This document shows, one piece after another, positions 7,533-15,824 of a stretch of DNA of 64,000 nt (position 1 is its first letter; each line of letters opens with the position of its first letter). The DNA is from Mycobacterium sp. GA-1285 (GTDB lineage Bacteria > Actinomycetota > Actinomycetes > Mycobacteriales > Mycobacteriaceae), in the NCBI RefSeq assembly GCF_001499905.1, contig NZ_LQIS01000016.1:1-64000 (forward strand), in the 5' to 3' direction. The position numbers were made by a program, and so were the translations under genes. The notes beneath the pieces are model-generated. The model was not told the DNA's origin, searched no databases, and saw only the letters and a list, made by a program, of their open reading frames with translations.

Positions 7533-8185
7533 GACGAGACCTCCTCGGGTGTGTCCATCTGCTGTCCCCGAATGAACCCACGATCGCGGGCCACGCCGGC
7601 CAGCAACTCCCGCAGCTGGCGCCTGCCCCGATGCAATCGGGACATCACCGTACCTATCGGCGTGTCCATGATCTCGGCGATCTCCTTGTATGGGAAGCCC
7701 TCGACGTCGGCGTAGTAGACGGCCATCCGGAAATCCTCCGGCAGCGCCTGCAACGCTTCCTTGATCTCGCTGTCCGGCAGCGCCTCGAGCGCCTCGACCT
7801 CCGCCGAGCGCAGCCCGGTCGAGGAATGCTCGGCGTTGGCCGCGAGCTGCCAGTCGGTGATCTCCTCGGTGGGGTACACCGCTGGCTGACGCTGCTTCTT
7901 GCGATAGCTGTTGATGTAGGTGTTGGTGAGGATGCGGTACAGCCAGGCCTTCAGGTTGGTGCCCTCGCGGAACGACCGGAAGCCGGCATACGCCTTGACC
8001 ATGGTTTCCTGCAACAGGTCCTCGGCGTCGGCGGGGTTGCGCGTCATCCGCAGCGCACCGCCGTAGAGCTGGTCGAGCAGGGGAATGGCGTCCCGCTCGA
8101 AGCGCGCGGTGAGTTCGGCGTCGGTTTCCTGCGACGCAGGAGCCTCCGGTGCCGAATCTCGGGTTGACCCGTCGGAGTCGGTCAT
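7529..8185 (-). CDS. sigH: ECF sigma factor SigH
   Basis: 218 aa from ATG 8185. Region 2 spans [27 protein letters not shown]... with [19 protein letters not shown], and region 4 is [33 protein letters not shown]. SigH directs the heat and oxidative stress regulon (thioredoxins, clpB, sigB, sigE). The longer open frame to 8278 lacks homology and the usual protein is about 216 aa, so the shorter start is taken. A SigH-like promoter lies upstream at 8361-8388, consistent with autoregulation. Confidence 0.95.
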   Translation of the reverse strand: MTDSDGSTRDSAPEAPASQETDAELTARFERDAIPLLDQLYGGALRMTRNPADAEDLLQETMVKAYAGFRSFREGTNLKAWLYRILTNTYINSYRKKQRQPAVYPTEEITDWQLAANAEHSSTGLRSAEVEALEALPDSEIKEALQALPEDFRMAVYYADVEGFPYKEIAEIMDTPIGTVMSRLHRGRRQLRELLAGVARDRGFIRGQQMDTPEEVSS

Positions 8186-8360
8186 AGTGGGGAACACCGT
8201 CCCTTCTGTCGCGGTGCCAGCGAACGAACCCGGTAGATCGACCGAGAGCACTGGTAAGTCCATGGCCAGCGTTGGCACCTGACCCCCTTCATCATCCTAG
8301 AGGTTGAGACCGACATGTTTTCTGTCCGCGAACTCCCGTCGCGGTGCAGCCATCGTCAAC

Positions 8361-8388
8361 AACAGCGGCGTCGTCCCCAGTTGTTCCC
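8361..8388 (-). promoter_or_regulatory. Candidate SigH-dependent autoregulatory promoter
   Basis: On the minus strand GGGAACA (8388-8382) is followed after 17 nt by TGTT (8364-8361), matching the SigH consensus GGGAAYA-N16-17-cGTT. It would give a leader of about 165-170 nt before sigH. SigH is known to drive its own operon in mycobacteria. No other GGAA element was seen between here and the start codon. Confidence 0.6.
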
Positions 8389-8425
8389 CTTATCCCGACG
8401 TGAGAGCGCCGCTTGCGCCCGTCTG

Positions 8426-8488
8426 CCGCGAAATGGCATTCCAGCAGGAAAAGTTCGAGTGCAGACCTGCCGGAATGCCATTTCGCGG
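8426..8488. repeat. 23-bp inverted repeat in the sigH/SDR divergent region
   Basis: The arm at 8426-8448 (begins CCGCGAAATGGCATTCC) is repeated in reverse complement at 8466-8488 with one mismatch; the spacer is 17 nt. It sits between divergent genes, 16 nt before the SDR start, so it is not a terminator. It could be an operator, a structured 5' leader, or a dispersed palindromic element. The 319-bp intergenic region 8186-8504 otherwise holds only the sigH promoter and the candidate SDR -10. Confidence 0.9.
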
Positions 8489-8492
8489 CGGT

Positions 8493-8498
8493 TAGGGT
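8493..8498 (+). promoter_or_regulatory. Candidate -10 for the SDR gene
   Basis: TAGGGT (TANNNT) ends 6 nt before ATG 8505, the leaderless arrangement. A GGTGAGG at 8496-8502 could alternatively serve as ribosome-binding site on a longer transcript, so the two readings conflict. Confidence 0.35.
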
Positions 8499-8504
8499 GA
8501 GGTC

Positions 8505-9353
8505 ATGTCGCTCAACGGGAAGACCATGTTCATCTCCGGCGCGAGCCGCGGTATCGGCCTGGCGATCGCCAAGCGCGCCGCGGCCGACGGCGCCAACATC
8601 GCGTTGATCGCCAAGACGGCCGAACCCCATCCCAAGCTGCCCGGCACGGTGTACACAGCGGCCAAGGAACTGGAGGAGGCCGGCGGGCAGGCGCTGCCGA
8701 TCGTCGGCGATGTCCGGGACGGTGACTCGGTGGACGCGGCGGTCGCCAAGACCGTCGAACAGTTCGGCGGCATCGACATCTGCGTCAACAACGCCTCGGC
8801 GATCAACCTCGGCTCGATCGAGGAGGTCCCCCTGAAGCGGTTCGACCTGATGAACGGCATCCAGATCCGCGGGACGTATGCGGTGTCACAGGCCTGCATC
8901 CCACACATGAAGGGCCGCGACAATCCGCACATCCTGACGCTGTCGCCGCCGATCCGGCTGGAGTCGCAGTGGCTCAAGCCGACTGCCTACATGATGGCGA
9001 AGTTCGGTATGACGTTGTGCGCGTTGGGAATCGCCGAGGAGATGCGGGCCGCCGGTATCGCGTCGAACACGCTGTGGCCCCGCACGATGGTGGCGACCGC
9101 GGCCGTGCAGAACCTGCTGGGCGGTGACGAGGCGATGGGGCGCGCGCGGAAGCCCGACGTCTACGCCGACGCCGCGTACGTGATCCTCAACAAGCCCGCC
9201 CGCGAGTACACCGGGCAAACCCTGCTGTGCGAGGACGTCCTCCTGGAGTCCGGAGTGACCGACCTGTCGGTGTACGACTGTGTGCCGGGTGCGGAATTGG
9301 GCGTCGACCTGTGGGTGGACACCCCCAATCCGCCGGGGTACACCGGCCCGTAA
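8505..9353 (+). CDS. SDR-family oxidoreductase (HSDL2-like, Rv3224-type)
   Basis: A 282-aa short-chain dehydrogenase. The Rossmann motif GASRGIG lies at residues 12-18, NNAS near 96-99 and the catalytic YMMAK near 164-168; the upstream Ser/Pro-rich LTLSPP takes the place of the usual catalytic Ser strand. The sequence resembles hydroxysteroid dehydrogenase-like proteins found in actinobacteria; the substrate is unknown. NAD(P)-dependent and cytosolic. It is divergent from sigH and separated from it by the large inverted repeat. Confidence 0.88.
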   Translation: MSLNGKTMFISGASRGIGLAIAKRAAADGANIALIAKTAEPHPKLPGTVYTAAKELEEAGGQALPIVGDVRDGDSVDAAVAKTVEQFGGIDICVNNASAINLGSIEEVPLKRFDLMNGIQIRGTYAVSQACIPHMKGRDNPHILTLSPPIRLESQWLKPTAYMMAKFGMTLCALGIAEEMRAAGIASNTLWPRTMVATAAVQNLLGGDEAMGRARKPDVYADAAYVILNKPAREYTGQTLLCEDVLLESGVTDLSVYDCVPGAELGVDLWVDTPNPPGYTGP

Positions 9354-9434
9354 TCAGGTGAGCACGCGCGGGCGACCGAATCCTGCACGCACGTCGTGAA
9401 CCGTCGGCTCATCGTGACTCGCCGTCAAGAAGCG

Positions 9435-9683
9435 TCAGGAAACACAGAGCTCGATGCCGAACAGATTGGCCGGCCAGAACACCGCCGTCACCACGAACGC
9501 GCCGATGTCCGACCCGGCCGGTATCCGCGTGCGCAGCGCGGTGTCGATCAACTGCACCTGCTCGGCGTCGAAGAAGGCCCACACCAAGCCGATCAGCAGA
9601 TACGGGATCGACAGCCACATTCCGGCCTCGATCATCGCCTCGACGCTGACGCGGCGGCTGAGCAGGCGGCGCAACACCGTCAT
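9435..9683 (-). CDS. Small two-helix membrane protein (downstream of DUF2236 gene)
   Basis: 82 aa with hydrophobic segments at about 21-38 and 60-78 and a basic N-terminus MTVLRRLLSRR. Its ATG overlaps the stop of the DUF2236 gene by 4 nt. It is clearly related to the 73-aa protein encoded at 10540-10761: both have LR(K/R)LLS, then PYxxIGxxW in helix 1 and FWPAxLF near the end of helix 2. I do not recognise the family by name. The coupled layout suggests a membrane partner for the oxygenase. Confidence 0.75.
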   Translation of the reverse strand: MTVLRRLLSRRVSVEAMIEAGMWLSIPYLLIGLVWAFFDAEQVQLIDTALRTRIPAGSDIGAFVVTAVFWPANLFGIELCVS

Positions 9684-10543
9684 ACCAGCGCCTTGTGCGT
9701 ACGGACCCGGCGGCGCACGTCGCCGAGCAGCACGTAGCTGCCACCCTGACGGATGAACACCGGCATGAACCTGTTGACGAAAGCGACTGTGAGGAACAGC
9801 GATTCGAACAGGAATTGCCGGAACCCGCTCCACCGCAGTCCCATCTGTTCGCGGAAAACCGGCGCAAGGAAACCGGTTGTCAGGAATTTCAGCAACGGCC
9901 GGAACGGCAGTCCCAACAGTGGGTTGATCATGCGCAGATCCAGCATGTGCATCAGGTGCGCGCGGACTCGGTCGTCGATCTTCACCCGCTGACACGCGGT
10001 TCGCCAGTAGTCGTCGAACTCGGCGCGCGTCGGCGGCCACTGGTCTTCGGTGACCTGCAGGGTGGTGCCCAGCGGCCATGCCGAGCGGTAGAACTGCTCG
10101 GCCTGCTGCGGTGTCATCTCGCCGCGCAGCAGCTGATAGGTGTCCTCCAGTCCGACGAAAAGACACGCGGCCACCCACATCTGCAGGTCGCGGTCGAATG
10201 CGTTGTACCGCACCGGACTGTCCGCGGTCGACTTGACGTGCCGGTGCGCGGTGTTGACCGCTGCCCGGAAAGCCGCGCGGTCATCGGAGGTCCCCAGCAC
10301 CGCGACGGCAAGGTACTGGAACGTCGTCCGCGCCCGCTTCCACGGGTGTTTCAGCAGGTTTCCGGAATCGACCTTGCTCTCGGCGACCCCGTAGCCGACC
10401 TCCGGCCAGGACAGCTGCATGACGACGTTGGCCGCACCCGCGGCGAACGCCCAGAAGTCCATCGCCTCCGCGGCGGTGACGGCGGCCTCGGGGTCCCATC
10501 GGGACGTGCGCCGCTGAACGGAGATGCGGTAGCGGTCGGTCAT
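9680..10543 (-). CDS. DUF2236 / MpaB-type oxygenase domain protein
   Basis: 287 aa from ATG 10543 (MTDRYRISVQRR). Features of the DUF2236 (ER-bound oxygenase MpaB/latex-clearing-like) family are: AFAAGAANVVMQLSWPEVGYGV at the start, HPWKRARTTFQY, AFRAAVNTAHRHVKS, and RYNAFDRDLQMWVAACLFVG near residues 108-127. Conserved histidines and Asp in these segments are the presumed haem/iron ligands of the family. The substrate is unknown. It overlaps its upstream and downstream mini-membrane-protein genes by 4 nt each, forming a tight three-gene operon. Confidence 0.82.
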   Translation of the reverse strand: MTDRYRISVQRRTSRWDPEAAVTAAEAMDFWAFAAGAANVVMQLSWPEVGYGVAESKVDSGNLLKHPWKRARTTFQYLAVAVLGTSDDRAAFRAAVNTAHRHVKSTADSPVRYNAFDRDLQMWVAACLFVGLEDTYQLLRGEMTPQQAEQFYRSAWPLGTTLQVTEDQWPPTRAEFDDYWRTACQRVKIDDRVRAHLMHMLDLRMINPLLGLPFRPLLKFLTTGFLAPVFREQMGLRWSGFRQFLFESLFLTVAFVNRFMPVFIRQGGSYVLLGDVRRRVRTHKALV

Positions 10544-10761
10544 CCGACGCACACCGCCGAGAAGAGCAGCGCCGGCCAGAACGCGACGGATCCGACCAGC
10601 TGAACGAGCCAGGCCAACCCGCTGCCGTCCAGCCGGTCCAGGCGCAGGGCCGTCCAGCCGATGCCGATGACGACGTAGGGAGCGGCGAGTATGAGGCCCG
10701 TACCGATCCACTCCGCGATGGTCATCTCGAAGCTCAGAAGCTTCCTCACCGCACCGACCAC
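10540..10761 (-). CDS. Small two-helix membrane protein (upstream of DUF2236 gene)
   Basis: 73 aa from GTG 10761, chosen because GAGGGG lies about 9 nt upstream and because it then aligns from its first residues (VRKLLS) with the downstream paralogue (LRRLLS). Helices are at about 20-37 and 50-68. It shares PYVVIGIGW and VAFWPALLF with the 82-aa protein. An internal ATG at residue 12 is an alternative start. A TAACAT (-10-like) is present at 10798-10793 on this strand. Function unknown; likely membrane subunit or anchor for the oxygenase. Confidence 0.7.
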   Translation of the reverse strand: MVGAVRKLLSFEMTIAEWIGTGLILAAPYVVIGIGWTALRLDRLDGSGLAWLVQLVGSVAFWPALLFSAVCVG

Positions 10762-10868
10762 GCCCGATCCCCTCACTCGACCTACCCGCGCTATGTTAAT
10801 GCCCATTCCGGGCTGGCCAGGCAAATGCGGGAAATTTTCGAGCTCGGCACGTGAATGCCGACACCGGT

Positions 10869-11696
10869 TCAGGACAGCATCGAGCGCACGCTGTCGGCGA
10901 ACGCCGCGGTGGTGAAGCACGCGGGTTCGGCGAACTCCTCCAAGGTGAGGGCGTCAGACCAGTCGGCGTCGGCGGCCGCGCGCAGCAGGGGCTTGCTCAT
11001 CGCGACGGCGTGCGGCGGCAGCGCGGCGATTCGCGAGCACCACTCGTCGGCGACCGCGAGCAGACGGTCGTGTTCGACGACCTCGTGCACGAGCCCCCGC
11101 CGCTGCGCCTCGCGCGCGTCGATGTGTTCGCCGCGCAGATAGAAGGCGAGCGCGCCCTGGTAACCCAGCCGTCGGGTGAGGGCCCAACTGGTGCCGACCT
11201 CCGGGATCAGCCCCAGCTTGCCGAATGCGGGCACCACGACGGCACGTTCGCTGGCGATCACGAGGTCACACGTCAGTGCCCACGCCAGCCCGACGCCGGC
11301 CGCCGCACCGTTGAGCGCGGCGACGAAAATCGTCTCCGACCCAGCGATCAGGCGGGCGATACCACCGAATTCGCGGCGGATCCAGCGCCAGATGTCGGCC
11401 GAGCCCTCCGGGGCGTCGAGTTGGTTGATCGCGGCATCCATCATGCGCAGGTCGCCTCCGGCGCTGAACCCCGGGTCGGCACCGGTGAGCACGACCGAAC
11501 GGACGTCGGGGTCGGCGTCCAGGTCGGTCAGCGCCCGCCGCAGCTGGCGTACCAGCGGGGCAGAGAGCACGTTGAGCCGTCGCGGCTCGTCGAGCGTGAC
11601 GACGGCCCTGTCCCCGCGGTGCTCCACGCGCACCCGAAGCGGCGCCTCGGCCTCGTCGCCGCTGGCCACCATCGTCCGGTACAGCGAATCAGTCAT
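10869..11696 (-). CDS. Enoyl-CoA hydratase/isomerase family protein
   Basis: A 275-aa crotonase-fold protein. RRLNVLSAPL and the oxyanion-hole segment PGFSAGGDLRMM (near residues 75-86) and ALNGAAAGVGLAWALTCDLVIAS (near 130-150) are diagnostic. The catalytic Glu region is LGLIPEVGTSWALTRRLG. It hydrates or isomerises an acyl-CoA; the substrate is unknown. ATG 11696 overlaps the stop of the TetR gene by 4 nt, so the regulator probably controls this operon. Followed by a 107-bp gap and the next leftward operon. Confidence 0.88.
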   Translation of the reverse strand: MTDSLYRTMVASGDEAEAPLRVRVEHRGDRAVVTLDEPRRLNVLSAPLVRQLRRALTDLDADPDVRSVVLTGADPGFSAGGDLRMMDAAINQLDAPEGSADIWRWIRREFGGIARLIAGSETIFVAALNGAAAGVGLAWALTCDLVIASERAVVVPAFGKLGLIPEVGTSWALTRRLGYQGALAFYLRGEHIDAREAQRRGLVHEVVEHDRLLAVADEWCSRIAALPPHAVAMSKPLLRAAADADWSDALTLEEFAEPACFTTAAFADSVRSMLS

Positions 11697-12286
11697 GACG
11701 GACTCTCCTTGCTGTCGTTGGCGCGCAACGCTTTCCACGCTGCGTCAGCGAAGATATCGATGGCCCCCGGCGGTATCCGTTTCGCCCCTCCGGCGAGCCA
11801 GTACCGGCTGTACTCCTGGGCGGGGCCGAGCCACAACGCCGCCGTCACCCCGGCCTGCATGGGCCCGAGCGCGCCGTAGCCGTGATGCGGGCGCCACCAA
11901 TCCCGGATGGCGGCGAAGAAGGAGTCGTTGTGTGCTCGCAGTTCCGCACTGTCGAGCCGGGGACCGAGCAGCAGGCCGGCCTCGCCGCGGTGCCCCGAGA
12001 CCCACCGCAGGTGATAGGTGACACCACCGCGGATGCCGCCCTCGGCGGTGTCGTGTCCGCGCAGCATCGTGACGAATCCGGCCTGATACTCGCTGAGCAA
12101 CTCGGCGAAGACAGCGGTGGCGAGCGAAAGTTTGTCCGGGAAATGGTGATACAGCGCGCCGACGCTCACGTCGGCCTCGCGGCGCACCTCGTCGAGGGTG
12201 GCCGAGAGCGCACCGTCGCACGCGAAGCGGCGACGCGCGACGGCGAGCAACCGGCCCCGCGCATCCGGACGCGTCCTCGATGGCAC
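11693..12286 (-). CDS. TetR/AcrR-family regulator
   Basis: 197 aa from GTG 12286. The N-terminal helix-turn-helix is SATLDEVRREADVSVGALYHHFPDKLSLA (about residues 27-55). The C-terminal ligand domain contains GEAGLLLGPR and WWRPHHGYG. It is the first gene of an operon with the enoyl-CoA hydratase, so it may sense an acyl-CoA. The open frame extends upstream but the only plausible start is this GTG, which lies 7 nt after a -10 element and would be leaderless. Confidence 0.85.
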   Translation of the reverse strand: MPSRTRPDARGRLLAVARRRFACDGALSATLDEVRREADVSVGALYHHFPDKLSLATAVFAELLSEYQAGFVTMLRGHDTAEGGIRGGVTYHLRWVSGHRGEAGLLLGPRLDSAELRAHNDSFFAAIRDWWRPHHGYGALGPMQAGVTAALWLGPAQEYSRYWLAGGAKRIPPGAIDIFADAAWKALRANDSKESPS

Positions 12287-12289
12287 GAG

Positions 12290-12302
12290 GATTACTCTAA
12301 TC
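12290..12302 (-). promoter_or_regulatory. Candidate leaderless -10 overlapping a palindromic operator for the TetR gene
   Basis: The palindrome GATTA-CTC-TAATC at 12290-12302 contains, on the minus strand, TAGAGT (12299-12294), a TANNNT -10 that ends 7 nt before the GTG start. A repressor bound here would block its own promoter. Arms are short (5 bp), so the operator call is tentative. Confidence 0.5.
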
Positions 12303-12327
12303 AAACCGAGGAATCCTCTGTCAAGGG

Positions 12328-12680
12328 TCAGTGAGCCCGGTAGAGGATGCCCCGCCCGATCGCCTCCCGGACGACAGGTAGCGCGGCACGCGCCGGGGAA
12401 CGCTGATCGACCTGCGCGCAACCGTTCACGGTGTCGACGCCGACGCACTGGGCCGTGGGGCGCGCAGCGCGATCACGCCCATGCCGATGCCGGTGATGCC
12501 TTCGTCGGCGAACCAGTCGAGCCACTGCCGGCCGCGGCGCGCCGTCTGCTCGGGACCCTCCCCGACGTCGGCGCCGAGCAGACCGGCCACCCCGTCGGTG
12601 GTGTACCCCGCGCTGCGCAGGTCGGCGGCCAGTGCGTCGACGACGGCGACGGAGTGCAGCGGCCCGGACGAATCCGGCAC
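12328..12680 (-). pseudogene. Remnant of a class I SAM methyltransferase (DUF7059 type)
   Basis: Directly after the SRAP stop (2-nt gap) a GTG opens a frame with ALAADLRSAGYTTDGVAGLLG, the typical N-terminal DUF7059 segment of a roughly 500-aa methyltransferase. It then jumps to RRGRQWLDWFADEGITGIG and GVIALR, which in that family lies far downstream, and soon stops at 12426. The last part, ARAALPVVREAIGRGILY, continues in a different frame to 12328. About 350 residues, including the SAM-binding core, are missing and there is a frameshift, so this is a decayed gene. The family match is from memory. Confidence 0.62.
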
Positions 12681-12682
12681 CG

Positions 12683-13453
12683 TCAAAGCAGGGTGCCTTG
12701 TTCGGCCGGGGGTTCGACGGGTTCGATCAACTCCGGGCCGTTGTTGCGGACGTTGTTCACCAGCCGGGACACCTCCCGGATCTCGACGCGGTCGAGATCT
12801 CCGTGACCGCGCAACAGCCCTTCGTCGATCGGCGCGTCGGGGTCCAGCCAGCGATCCCAGTCGCGCTCGCTGACGGTCAACGGCATGCGGTCGTGGATGT
12901 CGGCCAGCGGACCGGCGGCGTCGGTGGTGATGATCGTGCAACTCAGCAGGGGTTTCGCGTCCTTGGGCGCACCCTTCGGCCGCCACGTCGACCACAGCCC
13001 CGCCACGAACAGCGGTTCACCGTCGCCGGCGTACATGAAGAAGGGAATCTTCGGAGCCCTTCCCTCTCCCTTTTTCAGCCACTCGTACCAGCCGTCCATC
13101 GGTACCAGACAGCGCTTGTTCTTGGCCGAGTTGCGGAAGACCGGCGAGGTGGTGAGCTTGTCCGAGCGGGCGTTGATCAGCAGCGGCCCCTTGGTCTCGG
13201 GGGTGCCGTCCGGCGTCGCCTTCGCCCACGGCGGCACCAGGCCCCAACGCATGGACCGCAGCCGGCGGGTGGCGTCGTCATCGGGTTCGCTGTGGCGCTT
13301 GACCACGGTGCTGATGGTCGTCGTCGGCGCGACGTTGTAGTTCGGTCCCGATGCGTCCTTGCCGTCGGTGGTGGCCGCAGTGGTCTCGTCGATCGCCTTG
13401 ATCTTCTCGGCCAGTAACGCCGGGTCCGTGGTCACTGCGAAACGTCCACACAT
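12683..13453 (-). CDS. SRAP (YedK/HMCES) abasic-site-protecting protein
   Basis: 256 aa from ATG 13453, chosen so that the mature protein begins with the catalytic Cys2 (MCGRF), which crosslinks to abasic sites in single-stranded DNA after Met removal. Other active-site features are NVAPTTT, RCLVPMDGWYEW, FVAGLW and IHDRMPL (conserved His). Orthologue of Rv3226c. It shields abasic sites at replication forks and, in some bacteria, reverses its crosslink. Divergent from aroA (44 bp between starts). The methyltransferase remnant follows downstream. Confidence 0.92.
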   Translation of the reverse strand: MCGRFAVTTDPALLAEKIKAIDETTAATTDGKDASGPNYNVAPTTTISTVVKRHSEPDDDATRRLRSMRWGLVPPWAKATPDGTPETKGPLLINARSDKLTTSPVFRNSAKNKRCLVPMDGWYEWLKKGEGRAPKIPFFMYAGDGEPLFVAGLWSTWRPKGAPKDAKPLLSCTIITTDAAGPLADIHDRMPLTVSERDWDRWLDPDAPIDEGLLRGHGDLDRVEIREVSRLVNNVRNNGPELIEPVEPPAEQGTLL

Positions 13454-13497
13454 GAATCCCATGGTGGCACGGCGAGCCGACAGGGGAAGATGGAGCG

Positions 13498-14817
13498 GTG
13501 AGCGCGCCCGGACACCACGAACGCGAGGCCTGGCCTGCACCGTCGACGATGACCCCGGTGCATGCCACCGTCACCGTGCCGGGCTCGAAATCGCAGACGA
13601 ATCGGGCGCTGGTGTTGGCGGCGCTGGCCACCGCGAACGGCGACTCGACGATCAGCGGCGCGCTACGCAGCCGCGACACCGATCTGATGATCGCAGCGCT
13701 GCGGGCGCTCGGCGTGACGGTCGATGGCCACGCCGACGAGCTGAACGTCACCGGCCGGATCGCGCCGCGCGACGGGGCGCGCGTCGACTGCGGACTGGCC
13801 GGCACGGTGCTGCGGTTTGTGCCGCCGGTGGCCGCGCTGGGCACCGCCACGGTCACGTTCGACGGTGACGAACAAGCCCGCGCCCGTCCCATCGCACCCC
13901 TTCTCGACGCGTTGCGCGGTCTCGGTGTCGACATCGACGGCGACGGGCTTCCCTTCTCGGTGCGGGGCGCCGGGTCGGTCTCCGGCGGCACCGTGGAAAT
14001 CGATGCGTCGGCCTCGTCGCAGTTCGTCTCCGGGCTGCTGCTCTCGGGGGCGGGCTTCCGCAACGGGCTGACCGTCGTGCATACCGGCGAAACCGTGCCG
14101 TCCGCACCGCATGTGGCAATGACGGTGGCGATGCTGCGCGACGCCGGGGTCGACGTCGATGCCGGCCAGAACAACCGGTGGCGGGTGTCGCCGGGGCCGG
14201 TGGCGGCGCGGCATTGGGAGATCGAACCCGACCTGTCCAACGCGGTGCCGTTCCTCGCGGCCGCGGTGGTCAGCGGAGGCACCGTTCGGTTGACCGGCTG
14301 GCCGCGGGTGAGCACACAACCGGCCGGCGCGATCATCGCGATTCTCGAGAAGTTCGGATCCGTTGTGCAACACGGTGCTACATACCTCGAAGTGTGCGGC
14401 GCCGGAGTGTACGGCGGTATCGACGTCGACCTGCACGAGGTCGGTGAGCTCACGCCGGCTGTCGCCGCGCTGGCCGCGCTGGCGTCCCCCGGCTCGGTGT
14501 CGAAGTTGTCGGGTGTAGCGCATCTGCGCGGACACGAGACCGACCGGCTCGCGGCACTGTCGACGGAGATCAACGGTCTTGGCGGTCAGTGCGAGGAGAC
14601 TGCCGACGGGTTGGTGATCACCGCCCGACCGCTGCACGGCGGGTTGTGGCGGTCGTATGCCGACCATCGGATGGCCACCGCGGGCGCGATCGTAGGGCTT
14701 AGAGTGCCACAGGTCGCCGTGGAGGACATCGACACCACCGCCAAGACGTTGCCCGGTTTCGCGCAGTTGTGGGCCGACATGCTCGCGGGGCAGACGACGG
14801 AGACCGACCCCGCTTGA
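13498..14817 (+). CDS. aroA: 3-phosphoshikimate 1-carboxyvinyltransferase (EPSP synthase)
   Basis: A 439-aa sixth-step shikimate enzyme joining shikimate-3-phosphate and PEP. Key motifs: [17 protein letters not shown] (substrate Lys/Ser near residues 28-45), [14 protein letters not shown] (near 100), [32 protein letters not shown] and YADHRMA near the C-terminus. The start is GTG 13498; the first ~15 residues are not conserved in the family, so a later start is possible. Its stop overlaps the rsgA TTG start, coupling the two genes. Confidence 0.95.
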   Translation: MSAPGHHEREAWPAPSTMTPVHATVTVPGSKSQTNRALVLAALATANGDSTISGALRSRDTDLMIAALRALGVTVDGHADELNVTGRIAPRDGARVDCGLAGTVLRFVPPVAALGTATVTFDGDEQARARPIAPLLDALRGLGVDIDGDGLPFSVRGAGSVSGGTVEIDASASSQFVSGLLLSGAGFRNGLTVVHTGETVPSAPHVAMTVAMLRDAGVDVDAGQNNRWRVSPGPVAARHWEIEPDLSNAVPFLAAAVVSGGTVRLTGWPRVSTQPAGAIIAILEKFGSVVQHGATYLEVCGAGVYGGIDVDLHEVGELTPAVAALAALASPGSVSKLSGVAHLRGHETDRLAALSTEINGLGGQCEETADGLVITARPLHGGLWRSYADHRMATAGAIVGLRVPQVAVEDIDTTAKTLPGFAQLWADMLAGQTTETDPA

Positions 14818-15803
14818 GCCGACGCGAGTACGACGAGTCCGATGTCCGGGTGCGGCCCGGCCGAGGCTCCCGGCCGCGGACCAAGATCCGGCCCGACCAC
14901 GCCGACGCGCAGGAGGCGATGGTGGTGACCGTCGACCGGGGGCGGTGGGGATGCGCGCTCGGTGGCGACCCGAACCGTCGCGTGGTCGCGATGCGGGCCC
15001 GCGAACTGGGCCGCACCCCGATCGTCGTCGGCGACGAGGTCGGCATCGTCGGTGACCTGTCCGGCACGCCCGACACGCTGGCCCGCATCGTGCGGCGCGG
15101 TGATCGACGAACGGTGTTGCGCCGCACGGCCGATGACACCGATCCGACGGAGCGGGTCGTGGTGGCCAATGCCGACCAGCTGTTGATCGTCGTCGCGCTG
15201 GCCGATCCACCGCCCCGCACGGGGTTGGTCCAGCGCGCGCTGATCGCGGCCTACGCTGGTGGGCTGGAGCCGATCCTCTGCCTGACGAAGACGGATCTCG
15301 CGCCGCCCGAACCGTTTGCGGCACAGTTCGCCGATCTCGACCTGACGATCACCACGGCGGGCCGCGACGATCCGCTCGACGCGGTGGCCCCGCTGTTGGC
15401 CGACCGGGTCACCGTGCTGCTCGGCCATTCGGGGGTCGGGAAGTCGACGTTGGTGAATCGTCTTGTTCCCGAGGCTGATCGGGCCACCGGCGAGGTGACC
15501 GATATCGGGAGGGGCAGGCATACGTCGACCCAATCGGTGGCGCTGCCGCTGGAACTCGGCGGGTGGGTGATCGATACGCCCGGCATCCGGTCGTTCGGAC
15601 TGGCCCACATCGAACCCGACGATGTGCTGCTGGCCTTTTCGGATCTGGCGGAGGCGATCAAGGATTGCCCGCGAGGATGCGGACACATGGGGCCGCCGGC
15701 CGATCCCGAGTGTGCGCTCGACACGTTGACCGGACCCGCGGTCGACCGTGTCGCGGCGGCGCGCCGGTTGCTCGCCGCAATGCACGAGTCGACGGCGTAC
15801 TGA
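14814..15803 (+). CDS. rsgA: Ribosome small-subunit GTPase RsgA
   Basis: A 329-aa circularly permuted GTPase. An OB-fold region ([16 protein letters not shown]) precedes the G domain, whose motifs run G4 (TKTD near residue 160), G1 (GHSGVGKST near 204-212) and G3 (DTPG near 255). The C-terminal zinc-type knuckle is [16 protein letters not shown]. It helps 30S maturation. The TTG at 14814 is used as start because it overlaps the aroA stop in the usual 4-nt fashion and the protein then begins as other mycobacterial RsgA proteins do. Confidence 0.92.
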   Translation: MSRREYDESDVRVRPGRGSRPRTKIRPDHADAQEAMVVTVDRGRWGCALGGDPNRRVVAMRARELGRTPIVVGDEVGIVGDLSGTPDTLARIVRRGDRRTVLRRTADDTDPTERVVVANADQLLIVVALADPPPRTGLVQRALIAAYAGGLEPILCLTKTDLAPPEPFAAQFADLDLTITTAGRDDPLDAVAPLLADRVTVLLGHSGVGKSTLVNRLVPEADRATGEVTDIGRGRHTSTQSVALPLELGGWVIDTPGIRSFGLAHIEPDDVLLAFSDLAEAIKDCPRGCGHMGPPADPECALDTLTGPAVDRVAAARRLLAAMHESTAY

Positions 15804-15824
15804 CAATCGCTGCGCGCCAGGGGG

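Noticed and set aside
8185..8278. N-terminal extension of SigH to the ATG at 8278
   Set aside because: The added 31 residues are not like other SigH proteins and the resulting 249 aa exceeds the usual ~216.
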